Part shown: positions 17,916-27,405 of the stretch, piece after piece
Layout: every line of letters starts with the position of its first letter
How positions within the stretch are numbered: the first letter of the stretch is position 1
NCBI RefSeq assembly: GCF_011516765.1
Contig: NZ_JAAABN010000001.1
Coordinates: forward strand, 248,001 to 312,000
Direction of reading: 5' to 3'
DNA from: Acetobacter sicerae
GTDB taxonomy: Bacteria; Pseudomonadota; Alphaproteobacteria; Acetobacterales; Acetobacteraceae
DNA length: 64,000 nucleotides
Program-made: the position numbers and the translations under genes
Notes under the pieces: model-generated
The model's input: only the letters and a program-made list of their open reading frames with translations
Database searches by the model: none
What the model was told of the DNA's origin: nothing

Positions 17916-18243
17916 TCCCAGCCTGTTCTTTATATAATACCGAAATCTTTTTATTACGATAACTGATTCGGGATTATGTTTAATGATTTATTAGCGATAC
18001 AGAAGAACTCATCACCCAGTCAATAAAGTATTTGTATAAATTTTTATACTTCAATCATTTATTGTAAAATGTATATAAATTATTGCAAATAAGAGCGGGA
18101 GTGCGCAAACTCTACAAAAACAATGACTTTCACTTCCGCAGCACTTTATAAAACATATTACATGGATACTTGCTTGTTCCGGAAACCCCTATTAATCATC
18201 AGAATAATTATTCATATTATCTTTCAAGCATTTATACGAAAAC
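17916..18243. other. AT-rich region upstream of the repeat-protein gene
   Basis: 328 bp, clearly AT-rich (17% to 30% G+C by eye over 18001-18120 and similar elsewhere). It contains the inverted repeat GTATAAA-TT-TTTATAC at 18034-18049 and a TATTAT-type -10 candidate (minus strand, near 17931-17940) about 20 bp before the start codon; no good -35 pairs with it. It also holds the 3' end of the rlmH transcript. Confidence 0.45.
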
Positions 18244-18699
18244 TCACGGTCGCCCGGAACGGTGATAGGGATGACCGGCCGCAATGGCGCGGGCTCTGTA
18301 AATCTGCTCCACCAGCATGATGCGGACCAGCATATGCGGCCAGGTCAGACTCCCCAGAGAAATCGCTGCATCAGCACGAGATATCACGGCAGCATCCAAC
18401 CCCTCAGCGCCACCAATGATGAAACAGACATCACGACCCGTCTCGAGCCACTCACCCAGTTTTTGCGAGAACACCTCGCTGGACATGAGTTTTCCCGCCA
18501 GATCAAGAACCACGACAAAAGCCCGGTCAGGCAGGGCGGATAAAATCGCCTCTCCCTCCCGACGTTTGATTTCCGTCGGGCTCCCTTTTCCGTCGGGCAG
18601 TTCTGTAATCGTCAGTGACGGATTCAGGCGTTTCACGTAACGCTCCACAAGCGCCCGCTCATGACTGTCCTTCATCCGCCCAACAGCAATCAGGCGCAT
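18244..18699 (-). CDS. rlmH: 23S rRNA (pseudouridine-1915-N3)-methyltransferase
   Basis: 151 residues (E. coli 155), a SPOUT-fold enzyme that methylates pseudouridine 1915 in helix 69 of assembled ribosomes. VCFIIGGAEGLD is the SAM-binding knot region and LGSLTWPHMLVRIMLVEQIYRA the conserved C-terminal block. It is last in a tight minus-strand run, msrB-upp-rlmH, 30 bp after upp. Confidence 0.95.
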   Translation of the reverse strand: MRLIAVGRMKDSHERALVERYVKRLNPSLTITELPDGKGSPTEIKRREGEAILSALPDRAFVVVLDLAGKLMSSEVFSQKLGEWLETGRDVCFIIGGAEGLDAAVISRADAAISLGSLTWPHMLVRIMLVEQIYRARAIAAGHPYHRSGRP

Positions 18700-18729
18700 T
18701 TTAATGGAGTTTCCTGATTGCGAACCGCA

Positions 18730-19389
18730 TTATTTCGTTCCGAACAACCGGTCTCCCGCGTCACCCAGTCCCGGACAGATATAGCCATGATCGTCCAGTT
18801 CACGGTCAATCGAACATGTAATGATCCGCACGTCAGGATGAGCTTTCTGAAGGCAGGCGATCCCTTGAGGAACAGCCAGCAGGCAGACAAAAATGATGGA
18901 ATTGCATCCCGCGTTTTTGAGACGATCGATTGCCGCGACCGCGCTGTGTCCCGTCGCCAGCATCGGATCAACGGCGATGCAGATACGGTCACCTATGTCG
19001 TCTGGCAGTTTGAGATAATATTCAACGGCCTCCAGAGTTTCAGGGTCTCTGTACAAACCAATATGTCCAACGCGTGCCGACGGAATCAGGTCGAGCATGC
19101 CGTCGAGAATGCCGTTTCCTGCCCGCAGGATCGATACGAAGCAGAGTTTCTTGCCCGAAAGCTCCTCGCCCTCCATCGTCTCCTGAGGAGTCTCGATGGT
19201 CACCGGCTCAAGTTTGAGATCACGGGTGGCTTCATAAGCAAGCAGCAAGCTCAACTCACGCACCAGCCGTCGAAAACCGGCTGTCGATGTCGTGCGGGCA
19301 CGCAGATGTGTCAGCTTGTGGCGGACCAGAGGGTGACTGACGACAGTGACCATATCAGTCGGCATGCTGGAATTCTCGGTTGAAGTCAT
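18730..19389 (-). CDS. upp: Uracil phosphoribosyltransferase
   Basis: 219 residues. It converts uracil and PRPP to UMP in pyrimidine salvage. [16 protein letters not shown] is the PRPP-binding motif (the usual ATGGS is ATGHS here) and the C-terminus [14 protein letters not shown] is the standard uracil-binding end. Start ATG 19389 lies one base after the msrB stop (TGA-A-ATG), which favours coupled translation; a second in-frame ATG at 19365 would give a protein closer to the usual 208 residues. Confidence 0.92.
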   Translation of the reverse strand: MTSTENSSMPTDMVTVVSHPLVRHKLTHLRARTTSTAGFRRLVRELSLLLAYEATRDLKLEPVTIETPQETMEGEELSGKKLCFVSILRAGNGILDGMLDLIPSARVGHIGLYRDPETLEAVEYYLKLPDDIGDRICIAVDPMLATGHSAVAAIDRLKNAGCNSIIFVCLLAVPQGIACLQKAHPDVRIITCSIDRELDDHGYICPGLGDAGDRLFGTK

Positions 19390-19390
19390 T

Positions 19391-19801
19391 TCAAATAGTA
19401 CCTGAATTGGCAGAATCTTCGGGCTGGAAATCCAGAACCAGACCATTCATGCAATAGCGCAGACCGGTAGGAGGCGGTCCATCGGGAAAGACGTGCCCAA
19501 GATGGCCCTGGCAGTTCGCACACAGAACCTCGATACGCGTCATGCCATGACTGACATCTTTCCGTTCTTCGATTGCGCCGGGCAGCGCATCGAAAAAGGA
19601 AGGCCAGCCGCTTCCGCTCTCATACTTGGTGTTCGCCGTAAAAAGAGGATTTCCGCATCCTGCACAGCGATAGAGTCCGGGCCGCTTCTCGTGGTTGAGC
19701 GGGCTTGAACCCGGTCGTTCTGTCCCGTGCTCACGCAGAATACGCAACTGATCCGGTGTGAGCGTTCCACAAACGGCTACGGGTGTGGATTTTTGAACCA
19801 T
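19391..19801 (-). CDS. msrB: Peptide-methionine (R)-S-oxide reductase
   Basis: 136 residues. It repairs Met-R-sulfoxide in proteins. Two zinc-type CxxC pairs (CAGC and CANC) are present, with [32 protein letters not shown] and the catalytic Cys in RYCMN. After RYCMN the usual INSASL is GLVLDF, a small deviation. ATG 19801 is preferred over an upstream in-frame start because AGGGAAG lies about 8 nt before it. First gene of msrB-upp-rlmH. Confidence 0.92.
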   Translation of the reverse strand: MVQKSTPVAVCGTLTPDQLRILREHGTERPGSSPLNHEKRPGLYRCAGCGNPLFTANTKYESGSGWPSFFDALPGAIEERKDVSHGMTRIEVLCANCQGHLGHVFPDGPPPTGLRYCMNGLVLDFQPEDSANSGTI

Positions 19802-20004
19802 TGCCGTGACTTCCCTGAAACCGCACACTTCGGCGGTATGCCCGATGTAACGCCATCGTCAGAAAATACACAGCCCCTGTCAAACGATGGAACATAATTT
19901 CAGCACGGAATCGTGATGCAGGAATTATTTTAATCCGCAACTCTCCACTCAGGCCGCGTTGAGTCTTCGTAGGCACTTCCATGAAAACAACAGGAGAGCG
20001 TGAG

Positions 20005-20208
20005 ATGAGTGAGAAAAAGCCTCCCGTATGCGGGACATCAACCTCCAGCAAGTCCTCGAATGAAATTCTGGATGACGAAGGCAAAGGCTCTTTCCCCGCG
20101 AGTGATGCTCCGTCGTCCGGACAAATCACGGGGGCCAACGACTGCGTCGATGACGATTCAGATGAAGCTGAGAAAAAGAAGGATGAGGATGCCGACAAGC
20201 AGCCCTGA
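20005..20208 (+). CDS. Small acidic protein with SFPASD motif
   Basis: 67 residues, hydrophilic and acidic, with a C-terminal Asp/Glu/Lys run. The block SSNEILDDEGKGSFPASDAPS resembles the short LDxxLxxSFPASDPP motif seen in many small proteins of unknown function in alphaproteobacteria. The ATG at 20005 has AGGAGA about 8 nt upstream, a strong site, whereas the earlier in-frame ATG at 19981 does not. Monocistronic, between msrB (divergent) and gpmI. Confidence 0.7.
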   Translation: MSEKKPPVCGTSTSSKSSNEILDDEGKGSFPASDAPSSGQITGANDCVDDDSDEAEKKKDEDADKQP

Positions 20209-20308
20209 AACCTGTCTGTTTTCAATGGGGATGACTTGGAAGCTGCGGCGTGTAGTGCCATATCTGGAGCACGTATAAAGGCACACACAGAAGAAGGCCT
20301 GCGCAATA

Positions 20309-21847
20309 ATGACCACATCATCCCCACCCCGCCCCGTCATGCTCGTCATTCTCGATGGCTTCGGCTGGCGCGAAGACGAATCCGACAATGCCGTACGTCT
20401 GGCGTCCACGCCTGTTTTCGATGGGTTGTGGGATAAATGCCCCAGCACTTTTCTGGACACCAGCGGCGAGGATGTCGGCCTGCCGGACGGGCAGATGGGC
20501 AACTCCGAAGTCGGACATCTGAATATCGGCGCTGGCCGTGTGGTCATGCAGGAACTGCCGCGGATCGGAAAAGCGATTCGAGACGGCAGCCTCGCTAAAA
20601 ATGAAGTTCTGACGACCTTTATCAGCAGGATGAAGGAAACCGGCGGAACCTGCCATCTTCTCGGCCTCGTCTCATCAGGAGGCGTGCATGCCCATCAGGA
20701 TCATGCCGTCGCGCTCGCGCATATCCTGACCGATGCGGGTGTGAAAGTTGCTTTCCATATCTTCACGGATGGCCGTGACACAGCTCCTCAGTCCGGAGTG
20801 GGCTATGTTGAGAGCCTCACGAAAGTGCTCCCTCCAACGGTCAGGATCGCGTCGATTTCCGGACGGTATTACGCCATGGACCGGGACAATCGCTGGGAGC
20901 GTGTGTCCAGGGTCTATGACGTCATCACCAGCGCCGAAGGCCCGCGTGCCGCTTCGCCGCTGGAGGTGCTGCAGGCTTCCTATAAGGCGAACGTCACGGA
21001 CGAGTTCGTGGTGCCTACCGTGCTCGGTGATTTTCAGGGCGCCAAGGATGGTGACGGAATTCTTTCCTTCAATTTCCGTGCAGACCGAATCAGGGAATTG
21101 CTGACAGCGCTTCTGGACCCGGAGTTCAACGGCTTCCAGCGGAAAGTGGTGCGTCATTTCGCAGCGACAACCTGCATGACGCGTTACAGTGACGAACTTG
21201 CGAAACTGACGACCGTTCTGTTCCCCCCGCAGGATCTGCGCGATCTTCTCGGTGATGTTGTCGCTGGCGCCGGAAAAAAGCAGCTTCGCATGGCGGAGAC
21301 CGAGAAATATCCGCATGTCACCTACTTCCTGAATGGTGGCCGCGAAGAGAAATTTGAGGGTGAGGATCGGATCCTTGTGCCTTCGCCCAAGGTCGCCACC
21401 TACGATCTGCAACCGGAAATGTCGGCTCCGGAACTGACGGACAAGGCTGTCGCGGCCATTGAAAGCGGCCAGTATGATCTGATCGTTCTCAACTACGCCA
21501 ATCCGGACATGGTGGGACATACAGGCGTTCTGTCCGCCGCCATCAAGGCTGTTGAAACGGTGGATACCGGTCTGGGCCGTATCGCCGACGCCATTCGCAA
21601 GCAGGGCGGCGCTCTGCTCGTGACTGCTGATCATGGAAACTGTGAAACCATGAAAGACCCGGAGAGCGGCGGCCCACACACTTCACATACACTGAATGAA
21701 GTGCCGTGCGTTCTCATGGGAGCATGCAATGTCAGACTTCATCACGGGCGGCTTGCCGATATTGCCCCGACCCTTCTCGGTCTGATGGGCCTGCAACAGC
21801 CGGCCGCCATGACCGGGAAATCCCTGATCTCTGCGCAGGAGGTTTAA
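20309..21847 (+). CDS. gpmI: 2,3-bisphosphoglycerate-independent phosphoglycerate mutase
   Basis: 512 residues, full length. It interconverts 3- and 2-phosphoglycerate using manganese. MLVILDGFGWRE and GQMGNSEVGHLNIGAGR carry the metal site and the catalytic Ser66. DGRDTAPQSG, NFRADRIRE and the C-terminal TADHGNCETM and GPHTSHTLNEVP blocks complete the two-domain alkaline-phosphatase-like fold. First of a plus-strand series (gpmI-envC-ctpA-deacetylase-rppH) whose order is common in alphaproteobacteria. Confidence 0.95.
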   Translation: MTTSSPPRPVMLVILDGFGWREDESDNAVRLASTPVFDGLWDKCPSTFLDTSGEDVGLPDGQMGNSEVGHLNIGAGRVVMQELPRIGKAIRDGSLAKNEVLTTFISRMKETGGTCHLLGLVSSGGVHAHQDHAVALAHILTDAGVKVAFHIFTDGRDTAPQSGVGYVESLTKVLPPTVRIASISGRYYAMDRDNRWERVSRVYDVITSAEGPRAASPLEVLQASYKANVTDEFVVPTVLGDFQGAKDGDGILSFNFRADRIRELLTALLDPEFNGFQRKVVRHFAATTCMTRYSDELAKLTTVLFPPQDLRDLLGDVVAGAGKKQLRMAETEKYPHVTYFLNGGREEKFEGEDRILVPSPKVATYDLQPEMSAPELTDKAVAAIESGQYDLIVLNYANPDMVGHTGVLSAAIKAVETVDTGLGRIADAIRKQGGALLVTADHGNCETMKDPESGGPHTSHTLNEVPCVLMGACNVRLHHGRLADIAPTLLGLMGLQQPAAMTGKSLISAQEV

Positions 21848-21888
21848 ATTTCCTGCTGTCCTGAGACAACGGCGACAAGGGAGGAGGC

Positions 21889-23319
21889 GTGAGTCCTGCA
21901 CAAGCGCTTTCTCCCGCTGCAACAAGAACATGCTGCGTCAGAAGCCGAAAGAAATGGGGTCACCTTGTCTTAACAGGAAGCACGATTTTCCTGATGTGGC
22001 CCCAGATGTCTCATGCCGCGTCCGGCAAGCAGACCCGGCATACGTCCCCTTCCCATTCGAGCCAGCATACAGGAAAGAAAACACAGGTTCCCACTGCGGC
22101 ATCGTCATCCACGCGCGCGGCGCTTGAAGCCGCGCAGTCCCGGGAAGCAGCTCTGAGAGCGCAGGCGAAAGCTGAAGCGGCCCGACTGGAACAGGCCCGC
22201 CGACAGAACATCGCCGCAGCCGCGCAGGCAGCGCAGGATCATGCCCGTTCCGTTGCCCTGTCCTCGGCAACAGTCGCCGCTGCGGAACAGCTTCAGAAAA
22301 CGGAAATTCGCACTGAGACCGTGCAGGCGCAGGTCGAGGATCTTCGCGTTGATCAACAGGCAACGCAGGATGCGCTGCGATCGGATGCCAAGGCGCTGGA
22401 GCCGCTGCTGCCTGTAGCACAGCGACTCTCGCTCTATCCCATGGATGCCCTGCTGACAGGAGCCGGTCCAACAGAAAACGTGGTGCGCGGACTGCTGGTC
22501 ATGCGCGGTCTGGGTAATCTTCTGGAGACACGGGCGGAATCCCTTCAGAGCCGACGGAAGGATCTGAAGGCGATCGAGAGCAGGTTATCGGGACAGGTCG
22601 CGGAACTCAGCCGGATCGAGAGCATCCAGACACAGCAGAGAGCTGAGCTGGCGAAGCAGGCGACTGCCGCACGCAATGCCCAGATCCAGTCGAATACCGC
22701 CGCCAGACTGGCGTCCAGCAATGCCTCACAGGAAGCCGCCAGACAGAAGGCGCTGCAGGCAGAACTCAACAGTGTGCTGGCCGCGGAAACCGCAGCCATG
22801 GCCCAGTTGCAGAGAGAGGCCGAAGCAGCGGAGCGTGCAAGAAAAGCCCGTGAAGCCGCGGAGGCTCGCCGCAGAGCGCAGGCTGTTGCCGCTGCGGCGG
22901 CGGCCAGAGCGGCTGGCCGCCATGTCGTGAAAGAAGCGGAACCGCCACCGGCGGCGATTTCAGGCCACGGGGGTGATGGCATCGTGAGCGGCCATCTTCT
23001 CACCGCGTGGGGGCAGCCAATGGAAGGCGGCGCGGCATCAGGCAATACCTATTCTGCCGCCCCCGGCAGCAGCGTGCGGGCTCCGTGTTCGGGAACCGTG
23101 GAATTTGCCTCTCCATTCCGGAGTTATGGTGAGATGCTGATCCTGAATTGTGGGCGCGGTTACCGCTTCGTGCTGGCTGGCCTCGGCAGCATGAATGTCG
23201 CAACAGGCCAGGCTCTGGCGAAGGGGGCGTCCGTTGGTTCCATGCCCTCTTCTGGCGGTGCGCTTCTCGTCCAGCTTCGCAATGGAGCGCGCTCGGTCAA
23301 CCCGAAATCGCTTCTTTGA
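21889..23319 (+). CDS. EnvC-like murein hydrolase activator (degenerate M23/LytM)
   Basis: 476 residues. A signal-type hydrophobic segment near 28-42 is followed by a long Ala/Gln/Arg-rich coiled coil (about 75-345) and a C-terminal LytM domain (about 370-476; SGHLLTAWGQPMEGG to GALLVQLRNGARSVNP). The zinc ligands expected in active M23 enzymes (HxxxD and HxH) are absent, as in EnvC, which activates amidases at the division septum instead of cutting wall itself. Start is GTG at 21889 with an excellent GGGAGGAGG site. Its position between gpmI and ctpA is typical. Confidence 0.85.
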   Translation: MSPAQALSPAATRTCCVRSRKKWGHLVLTGSTIFLMWPQMSHAASGKQTRHTSPSHSSQHTGKKTQVPTAASSSTRAALEAAQSREAALRAQAKAEAARLEQARRQNIAAAAQAAQDHARSVALSSATVAAAEQLQKTEIRTETVQAQVEDLRVDQQATQDALRSDAKALEPLLPVAQRLSLYPMDALLTGAGPTENVVRGLLVMRGLGNLLETRAESLQSRRKDLKAIESRLSGQVAELSRIESIQTQQRAELAKQATAARNAQIQSNTAARLASSNASQEAARQKALQAELNSVLAAETAAMAQLQREAEAAERARKAREAAEARRRAQAVAAAAAARAAGRHVVKEAEPPPAAISGHGGDGIVSGHLLTAWGQPMEGGAASGNTYSAAPGSSVRAPCSGTVEFASPFRSYGEMLILNCGRGYRFVLAGLGSMNVATGQALAKGASVGSMPSSGGALLVQLRNGARSVNPKSLL

Positions 23320-23419
23320 TGGGTGTTATCGCTCCTCTGTCCGCACGTCGGATGACACGCGGGTTGGCGTCCCGGATGAGAGACGGTATTCGTTTTGGTA
23401 AGAACCTTGTTGGATGATA

Positions 23420-23435
23420 CGCCCCGATTGGGGCG
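23420..23435 (+). other. CGCCCC-GATT-GGGGCG hairpin
   Basis: Perfect 6-bp GC stem with a tetraloop in the 184-bp gap between envC and ctpA. No T-run follows. It may be a terminator or a 5'-leader structure of ctpA. Confidence 0.4.
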
Positions 23436-23503
23436 ATTCGTGCCGAGAGAGACAGAAAGCTGACTGCCGAACGGCGCAGTCCGGCAACAGGAGACTTCAC
23501 TTT

Positions 23504-24982
23504 ATGACGTTCCGCACCGCCCTGCTGTTCGGAGCTGCAGTTCTTTCCGGACTGACGCTCGCGCCCGAGTTTCCTGTTGCTGGAGGAAATTACGGCGTCA
23601 TTGCAGAGGCCCACGCCGAGCCAGCGCCTGCCTCCTCTACTGACCCAAAAGTCAGCCACGCCGAAACCTATAAGCTCCTGACCCTGTTCGGCAGCATCTT
23701 CGATCTCGTGCGCGCCAACTATGTCGATCCAGTCTCGGACCGGGAGCTCATCACCAACGCTCTCAACGGTATGCTGAGTGGCCTTGATCCCCACAGCTCC
23801 TACATGACGGAAAAGCAGTATGCCGACATGCAGGTCCAGACGACTGGCAAGTTCGGCGGTCTTGGACTGGAAGTTCAGGGAGAGGACGGTCACGTCCGCG
23901 TGGTCTCCCCGATCGACGGAACGCCCGCATGGCGCGCCGGGATCAAGCCGGGCGACTACATTGTCGCCATTGACGGGCACAATATCGACGGCAGTCCCCT
24001 GAATGACGCTGTCGAGAAGATGCGTGGCAAGCCCGACACGAAAATCACCCTCACGCTGATCCGGGCAAAGACTCCCAAGCCCGTCATCGTGACCCTCACG
24101 CGTGAAATCATCCATATCGAGGCCATCAAATCGGCCCTTTATGACAAGACGGGTTACATCCGCATCCCACAGTTCACGGAAGATACGTCCGAAGAACTGC
24201 ACAAGGCGTATGATGACCTGGTCAGGAAGGCTGGCGGAAAGCTGACCGGTGGTCTTGTGCTGGATCTGCGTAACGATCCCGGCGGTCTGCTGACACAGGC
24301 GATTGATGTCGCCTCTGCCTTCATCAGCAATGGCGAAATCGTTTCTACGCGGGCCAGACATCCCAAGGACAGCCAGCGCTGGGACGCCAAGGGTCATGAC
24401 ATGACGGACGGCCTGCCGATTGTCGTGCTGATCAACGGCGGCTCGGCATCCGCGAGCGAAATCGTGTCCGGAGCGCTTCAGGATCATCACCGGGCAGTTC
24501 TCATCGGCACCAAGAGCTTCGGCAAGGGGTCCGTGCAGACGATCATGCCCATTCCGGGAAATGGCGCCGTTCGTCTGACCACGGCCCGTTATTATACGCC
24601 ATCGGGTCGTTCCATTCAGGGACTGGGTATCGTTCCTGACGTCACGGTGAAGGAAAGCCGCGAAGAACCCGCCTTCAGCATCCGGGAAGCCGACCTTTCC
24701 CATATCCTGAAAAATCAGGGGGGCAACCAGACCAAACCCCCGCAGCGTTCCGACTTGCCGGCTCTTGCATCCAAGCTGCCGGAAGAGCCGCCAGCCAACT
24801 GGCCCGCTTTCGATATGACCAAGCCAACCACGGACTTCCAGTTGCAGGAAGGCCTCCGTCTGGTGCGCACCATGGCGGGTGTTTCAGCGCCTGACCCGGT
24901 CGCCGCCCTGCCGGCCCCTCCCGCGCCAGCACCGGTTTCCGACAAGACAACGCCAGCAAAGAATGAGGCCTCCCATCACTAA
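23504..24982 (+). CDS. ctpA: C-terminal processing peptidase (S41, CtpA)
   Basis: 492 residues with a signal peptide (to about residue 38, AEAHAEP). A PDZ domain (about 110-190, GKFGGLGLEVQ) is followed by the S41 protease core: LVLDLRNDPGGLL, GGSASASEIVSGAL (serine within 313-320) and GTKSFGKGSVQ (general-base Lys341). It is a periplasmic serine protease that trims the C-termini of envelope proteins, often peptidoglycan hydrolases or their regulators. ATG 23504 has AGGAG 9-11 nt upstream; longer in-frame starts upstream give a non-signal extension. The tail is Pro-rich. It overlaps the next gene by 20 bp. Confidence 0.93.
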   Translation: MTFRTALLFGAAVLSGLTLAPEFPVAGGNYGVIAEAHAEPAPASSTDPKVSHAETYKLLTLFGSIFDLVRANYVDPVSDRELITNALNGMLSGLDPHSSYMTEKQYADMQVQTTGKFGGLGLEVQGEDGHVRVVSPIDGTPAWRAGIKPGDYIVAIDGHNIDGSPLNDAVEKMRGKPDTKITLTLIRAKTPKPVIVTLTREIIHIEAIKSALYDKTGYIRIPQFTEDTSEELHKAYDDLVRKAGGKLTGGLVLDLRNDPGGLLTQAIDVASAFISNGEIVSTRARHPKDSQRWDAKGHDMTDGLPIVVLINGGSASASEIVSGALQDHHRAVLIGTKSFGKGSVQTIMPIPGNGAVRLTTARYYTPSGRSIQGLGIVPDVTVKESREEPAFSIREADLSHILKNQGGNQTKPPQRSDLPALASKLPEEPPANWPAFDMTKPTTDFQLQEGLRLVRTMAGVSAPDPVAALPAPPAPAPVSDKTTPAKNEASHH

Positions 24983-26312
24983 CGACGATATTCATCCGGC
25001 AGCCAAAGCAATGGAAGGTGCAACTGCCGCCAGTCTTTGGCAGCGTCTGCCACCGAACGGACGACTTTTCGTCCGTTTCTGGGGTGGTGTATCGTTACTG
25101 GCGCTTCTGGCTGGTATCGGTCTGCAGGAACTGGCTTCCAGACATCACTCAGCCGCCACAACTGCGGGTGAGCAGAACAAACCTGTCGCCGCTCCACCAG
25201 TCGCGCAGCCTCAGCAGGCAAAAGATACGACTGAAAAATCTCCGGATGCAGTAGCGGCCAATACACCGCCAGATCAGCAGAAGATGGATTTTTCGTCTGA
25301 GATCACACCGGGCGTTACACCCATTTCTCAGCCGGTGCCTGACATGTTGGAGCCTGTGGCGGGAGACTCGGGCCATAGTCTGCCGAAGATTGGCCCTCAT
25401 GGCGAAATGCCCCGAAACGTGTACGCAGCAGCCATTCCTCCCGTTCCGGCAGGAAATGCGCGTGTAGCCATTCTACTGGATGGATACGGGCTGTCTGAGG
25501 AAATGAGCCTGAACGCGGCCCGCAATCTTCCTTCAGTGGTGTCATTTGCCGTGCCTGCCTATGCACCGGCCCGGCTGCCCCTGTCAGAAACAGCGAGACT
25601 ACGTGGGCACGAGGTCTTTCTTTCTCTTCCGATGCAGCCCTCCACCGCGCCACTCGATGATGAAGGGCCACGCGCGCTTGGCTATGATCATACGACGGAA
25701 GCGGACAAAGAAAATCTGGAATGGGCCCTGTCCCGTTTCAATGGATATGTCGGTGTAACAAACGCCTTTTCTGGTCTGGATGGAGACGCTTACGCGCAGT
25801 CTCCTGACTTCACGATGGTGAGCCGCATCCTTGAAAATAGGGGTCTGCTCTATCTGAATGCAACTCCCGGTGCTCCCCGTAGTGGTCCCGTGATGGGCGG
25901 TGACGCCTCTCTCACGATGGATACCAACACTGACGCCGCCGGAGTTGATGGCCAGCTCGCCCGTCTTGTCGCCATGGCGAAATCTCGTGGAACCGCCATT
26001 GCCGTCGCAGGACCTATGCGCCCGGTGTTCCTGCAGCGACTGGCCGAATGGACCCGTACCCTCTCCAGTCAGGGCATAACACTGGTTCCTATCAGCGCAT
26101 TGAGCCGGAACGCAACCCTTTCACCAAGCGTGTCGGACAGCAGAGCCCTGCATGTCGCAGTCCCGACAGGATCGGCGTCTCCGCAGCCGCCTGCGCCTGT
26201 CGTCACTCCAGCCAGAGTCGGAACAGCATCAGGAAAACGCTCTGTTACGGAAGCTCCCCTTGATCCCCCTGCTCCGGCGCCTACGCAGCCTCCTTCGCCC
26301 CCATCTCCATAA
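24963..26312 (+). CDS. Divergent polysaccharide deacetylase family protein (YibQ-like)
   Basis: 449 residues. One N-terminal membrane helix (about 32-50) and a Pro/Gln-rich linker lead to a deacetylase-like barrel (about 155-395; VAILLDGYGLSEEMSLNAARNLPSVVSFAVPAYAP, then NAFSGLDGDAY). The C-terminus is a disordered Pro-rich tail ending PPSPPSP. The family lies next to ctpA/envC in many proteobacteria and usually lacks the full metal site of active deacetylases. Start is uncertain: ATG 24963 overlaps ctpA by 20 bp, and ATG 25011 would also keep the helix. A role in wall or polysaccharide modification is inference. Confidence 0.8.
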   Translation: MRPPITNDDIHPAAKAMEGATAASLWQRLPPNGRLFVRFWGGVSLLALLAGIGLQELASRHHSAATTAGEQNKPVAAPPVAQPQQAKDTTEKSPDAVAANTPPDQQKMDFSSEITPGVTPISQPVPDMLEPVAGDSGHSLPKIGPHGEMPRNVYAAAIPPVPAGNARVAILLDGYGLSEEMSLNAARNLPSVVSFAVPAYAPARLPLSETARLRGHEVFLSLPMQPSTAPLDDEGPRALGYDHTTEADKENLEWALSRFNGYVGVTNAFSGLDGDAYAQSPDFTMVSRILENRGLLYLNATPGAPRSGPVMGGDASLTMDTNTDAAGVDGQLARLVAMAKSRGTAIAVAGPMRPVFLQRLAEWTRTLSSQGITLVPISALSRNATLSPSVSDSRALHVAVPTGSASPQPPAPVVTPARVGTASGKRSVTEAPLDPPAPAPTQPPSPPSP

Positions 26313-26328
26313 ACTGTTGAAAACTGCG

Positions 26329-26823
26329 ATGACTGACCCTTCGTCCCTGCCCTACCGCCGTAATGTCGGTGCCGTCATCTTTAATGAAGCCGGGGAAATC
26401 TTCGTTGCGAGACGTACCGATATGCCTGGTGCGGGCGGTGGTCCGGATGAAGGCGTCTGGCAATGCCCGCAGGGTGGGATTGATGATGACGAAGCCACAG
26501 ATCACGCCGTCTTTCGGGAGGTCAGTGAAGAAACCGGCATGACCTCTCTCATGCTTCTGGGCGAGCACCCGGACTGGCTGAGTTATGATCTCCCCGCGGA
26601 GCTTGTCGGAAAAGCTCTCAGGGGACGCTACCGGGGACAAACGCAGAAATGGTACGCGCTGCGTTTCACTGGGCCGGAGACCGAAATCAGACTTGATCTT
26701 GATGCGCATCAGGAATTCGACGCATGGAAATGGATTCCGCTGGCGCAGCTTCCCACTCTCCATGTGGGGTTCAAAAAGCCTATTTACGAGAAACTGGCTG
26801 TTTCTTTCTCACGTTTTTCCTGA
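26329..26823 (+). CDS. rppH: RNA pyrophosphohydrolase (Nudix)
   Basis: 164 residues. The Nudix box GGIDDDEATDHAVFREVSEETG (about 49-70) follows RRNVGAVIFNEAGEIFVARR, and WQCPQGG is the RppH-type block. It removes pyrophosphate from 5' triphosphate mRNA to start decay, or hydrolyses diadenosine polyphosphates. ATG 26329 begins at the conserved N-terminus; the frame is open further upstream but that part is Arg/Leu-rich shadow of the preceding gene. Last of the gpmI series, and convergent with the PAP2 gene 6 bp away. Confidence 0.92.
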   Translation: MTDPSSLPYRRNVGAVIFNEAGEIFVARRTDMPGAGGGPDEGVWQCPQGGIDDDEATDHAVFREVSEETGMTSLMLLGEHPDWLSYDLPAELVGKALRGRYRGQTQKWYALRFTGPETEIRLDLDAHQEFDAWKWIPLAQLPTLHVGFKKPIYEKLAVSFSRFS

Positions 26824-26829
26824 TCGTTC

Positions 26830-27405
26830 CTATACCCGCGTGCAGCTCAGATATCCTCCAAGGATATGAGAGATTTTTTCAATCCACGCTTCTGCGCTGA
26901 GACGATAGCCATGCAAGGCAGAGCCTATGATCAGGGCTGCGGCTATACTGAAAAAGGCTGCCTGCGGTGATAAGGGGCTACGCTGCCGCCCCAGCAGGCG
27001 ATGCAGGATCATCACGGAGCCCACTCCGATCACGCCGCCGACAATGACTTCCGGGACAGTGTGAACCTGTAGCCACACACGCGTGACACCAAACCCAATC
27101 GCCAGGGCGCAGGCTCCAGCAAGAACAATCCATCTATTGCGGCACAACAATGCCAGCAGCCCCCCATAAGCCAGAGTTCCACCCATCGTATGACCGCTGG
27201 GACTGTAGAGGATGCGCTGGTGAGGCACACCGCACCGCTCACACCATAGCTTCAGAAGAAGAATGAAGGTGGAGGCCGTCACCATGACGCCGGCCCATGC
27301 CAGCGCGTCCTTTCTTCGCCCGGCCAGCAGAAGAATCAGAAAAACCGAAATCTCAACGGGACCTACAACGGCCTGATCGGCGAAATCACTAAACGCACCG
27401 ATCAC
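26830..27405 (-). CDS. PAP2-family membrane phosphatase
   Basis: 191 residues from GTG 27405. Several membrane helices surround the acid-phosphatase motifs: KLWCERCGVPHQRI (variant of KxxxxxxRP), SPSGHTMGG (PSGH) and RVWLQVHTVPEVIVGG (SRxxxxxHxxxD, with E in place of the final D). It probably dephosphorylates a lipid or polyprenyl diphosphate, which in this EPS setting could be the undecaprenyl carrier. The GTG at 27405 overlaps the polymerase stop as GTGA and has GGAG 8 nt upstream. The longer ATG start at 27453 overlaps the polymerase by 52 bp and its GGAGG is too close. Confidence 0.8.
   Translation of the reverse strand: MIGAFSDFADQAVVGPVEISVFLILLLAGRRKDALAWAGVMVTASTFILLLKLWCERCGVPHQRILYSPSGHTMGGTLAYGGLLALLCRNRWIVLAGACALAIGFGVTRVWLQVHTVPEVIVGGVIGVGSVMILHRLLGRQRSPLSPQAAFFSIAAALIIGSALHGYRLSAEAWIEKISHILGGYLSCTRV

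Noticed and set aside
19890..19925. GGAAC-type general stress sigma promoter before the SFPASD gene
   Set aside because: Spacing to the nearest CGTG is 18 rather than 16-17 and the -10 does not match well.
20675..21679. Open frame antisense to gpmI
   Set aside because: Shadow of a conserved enzyme gene.
23297..24703. Long open frame antisense to ctpA (468 codons)
   Set aside because: Fully overlaps a clear S41 protease; codon use and lack of any family match mark it as a shadow of GC-rich coding DNA.
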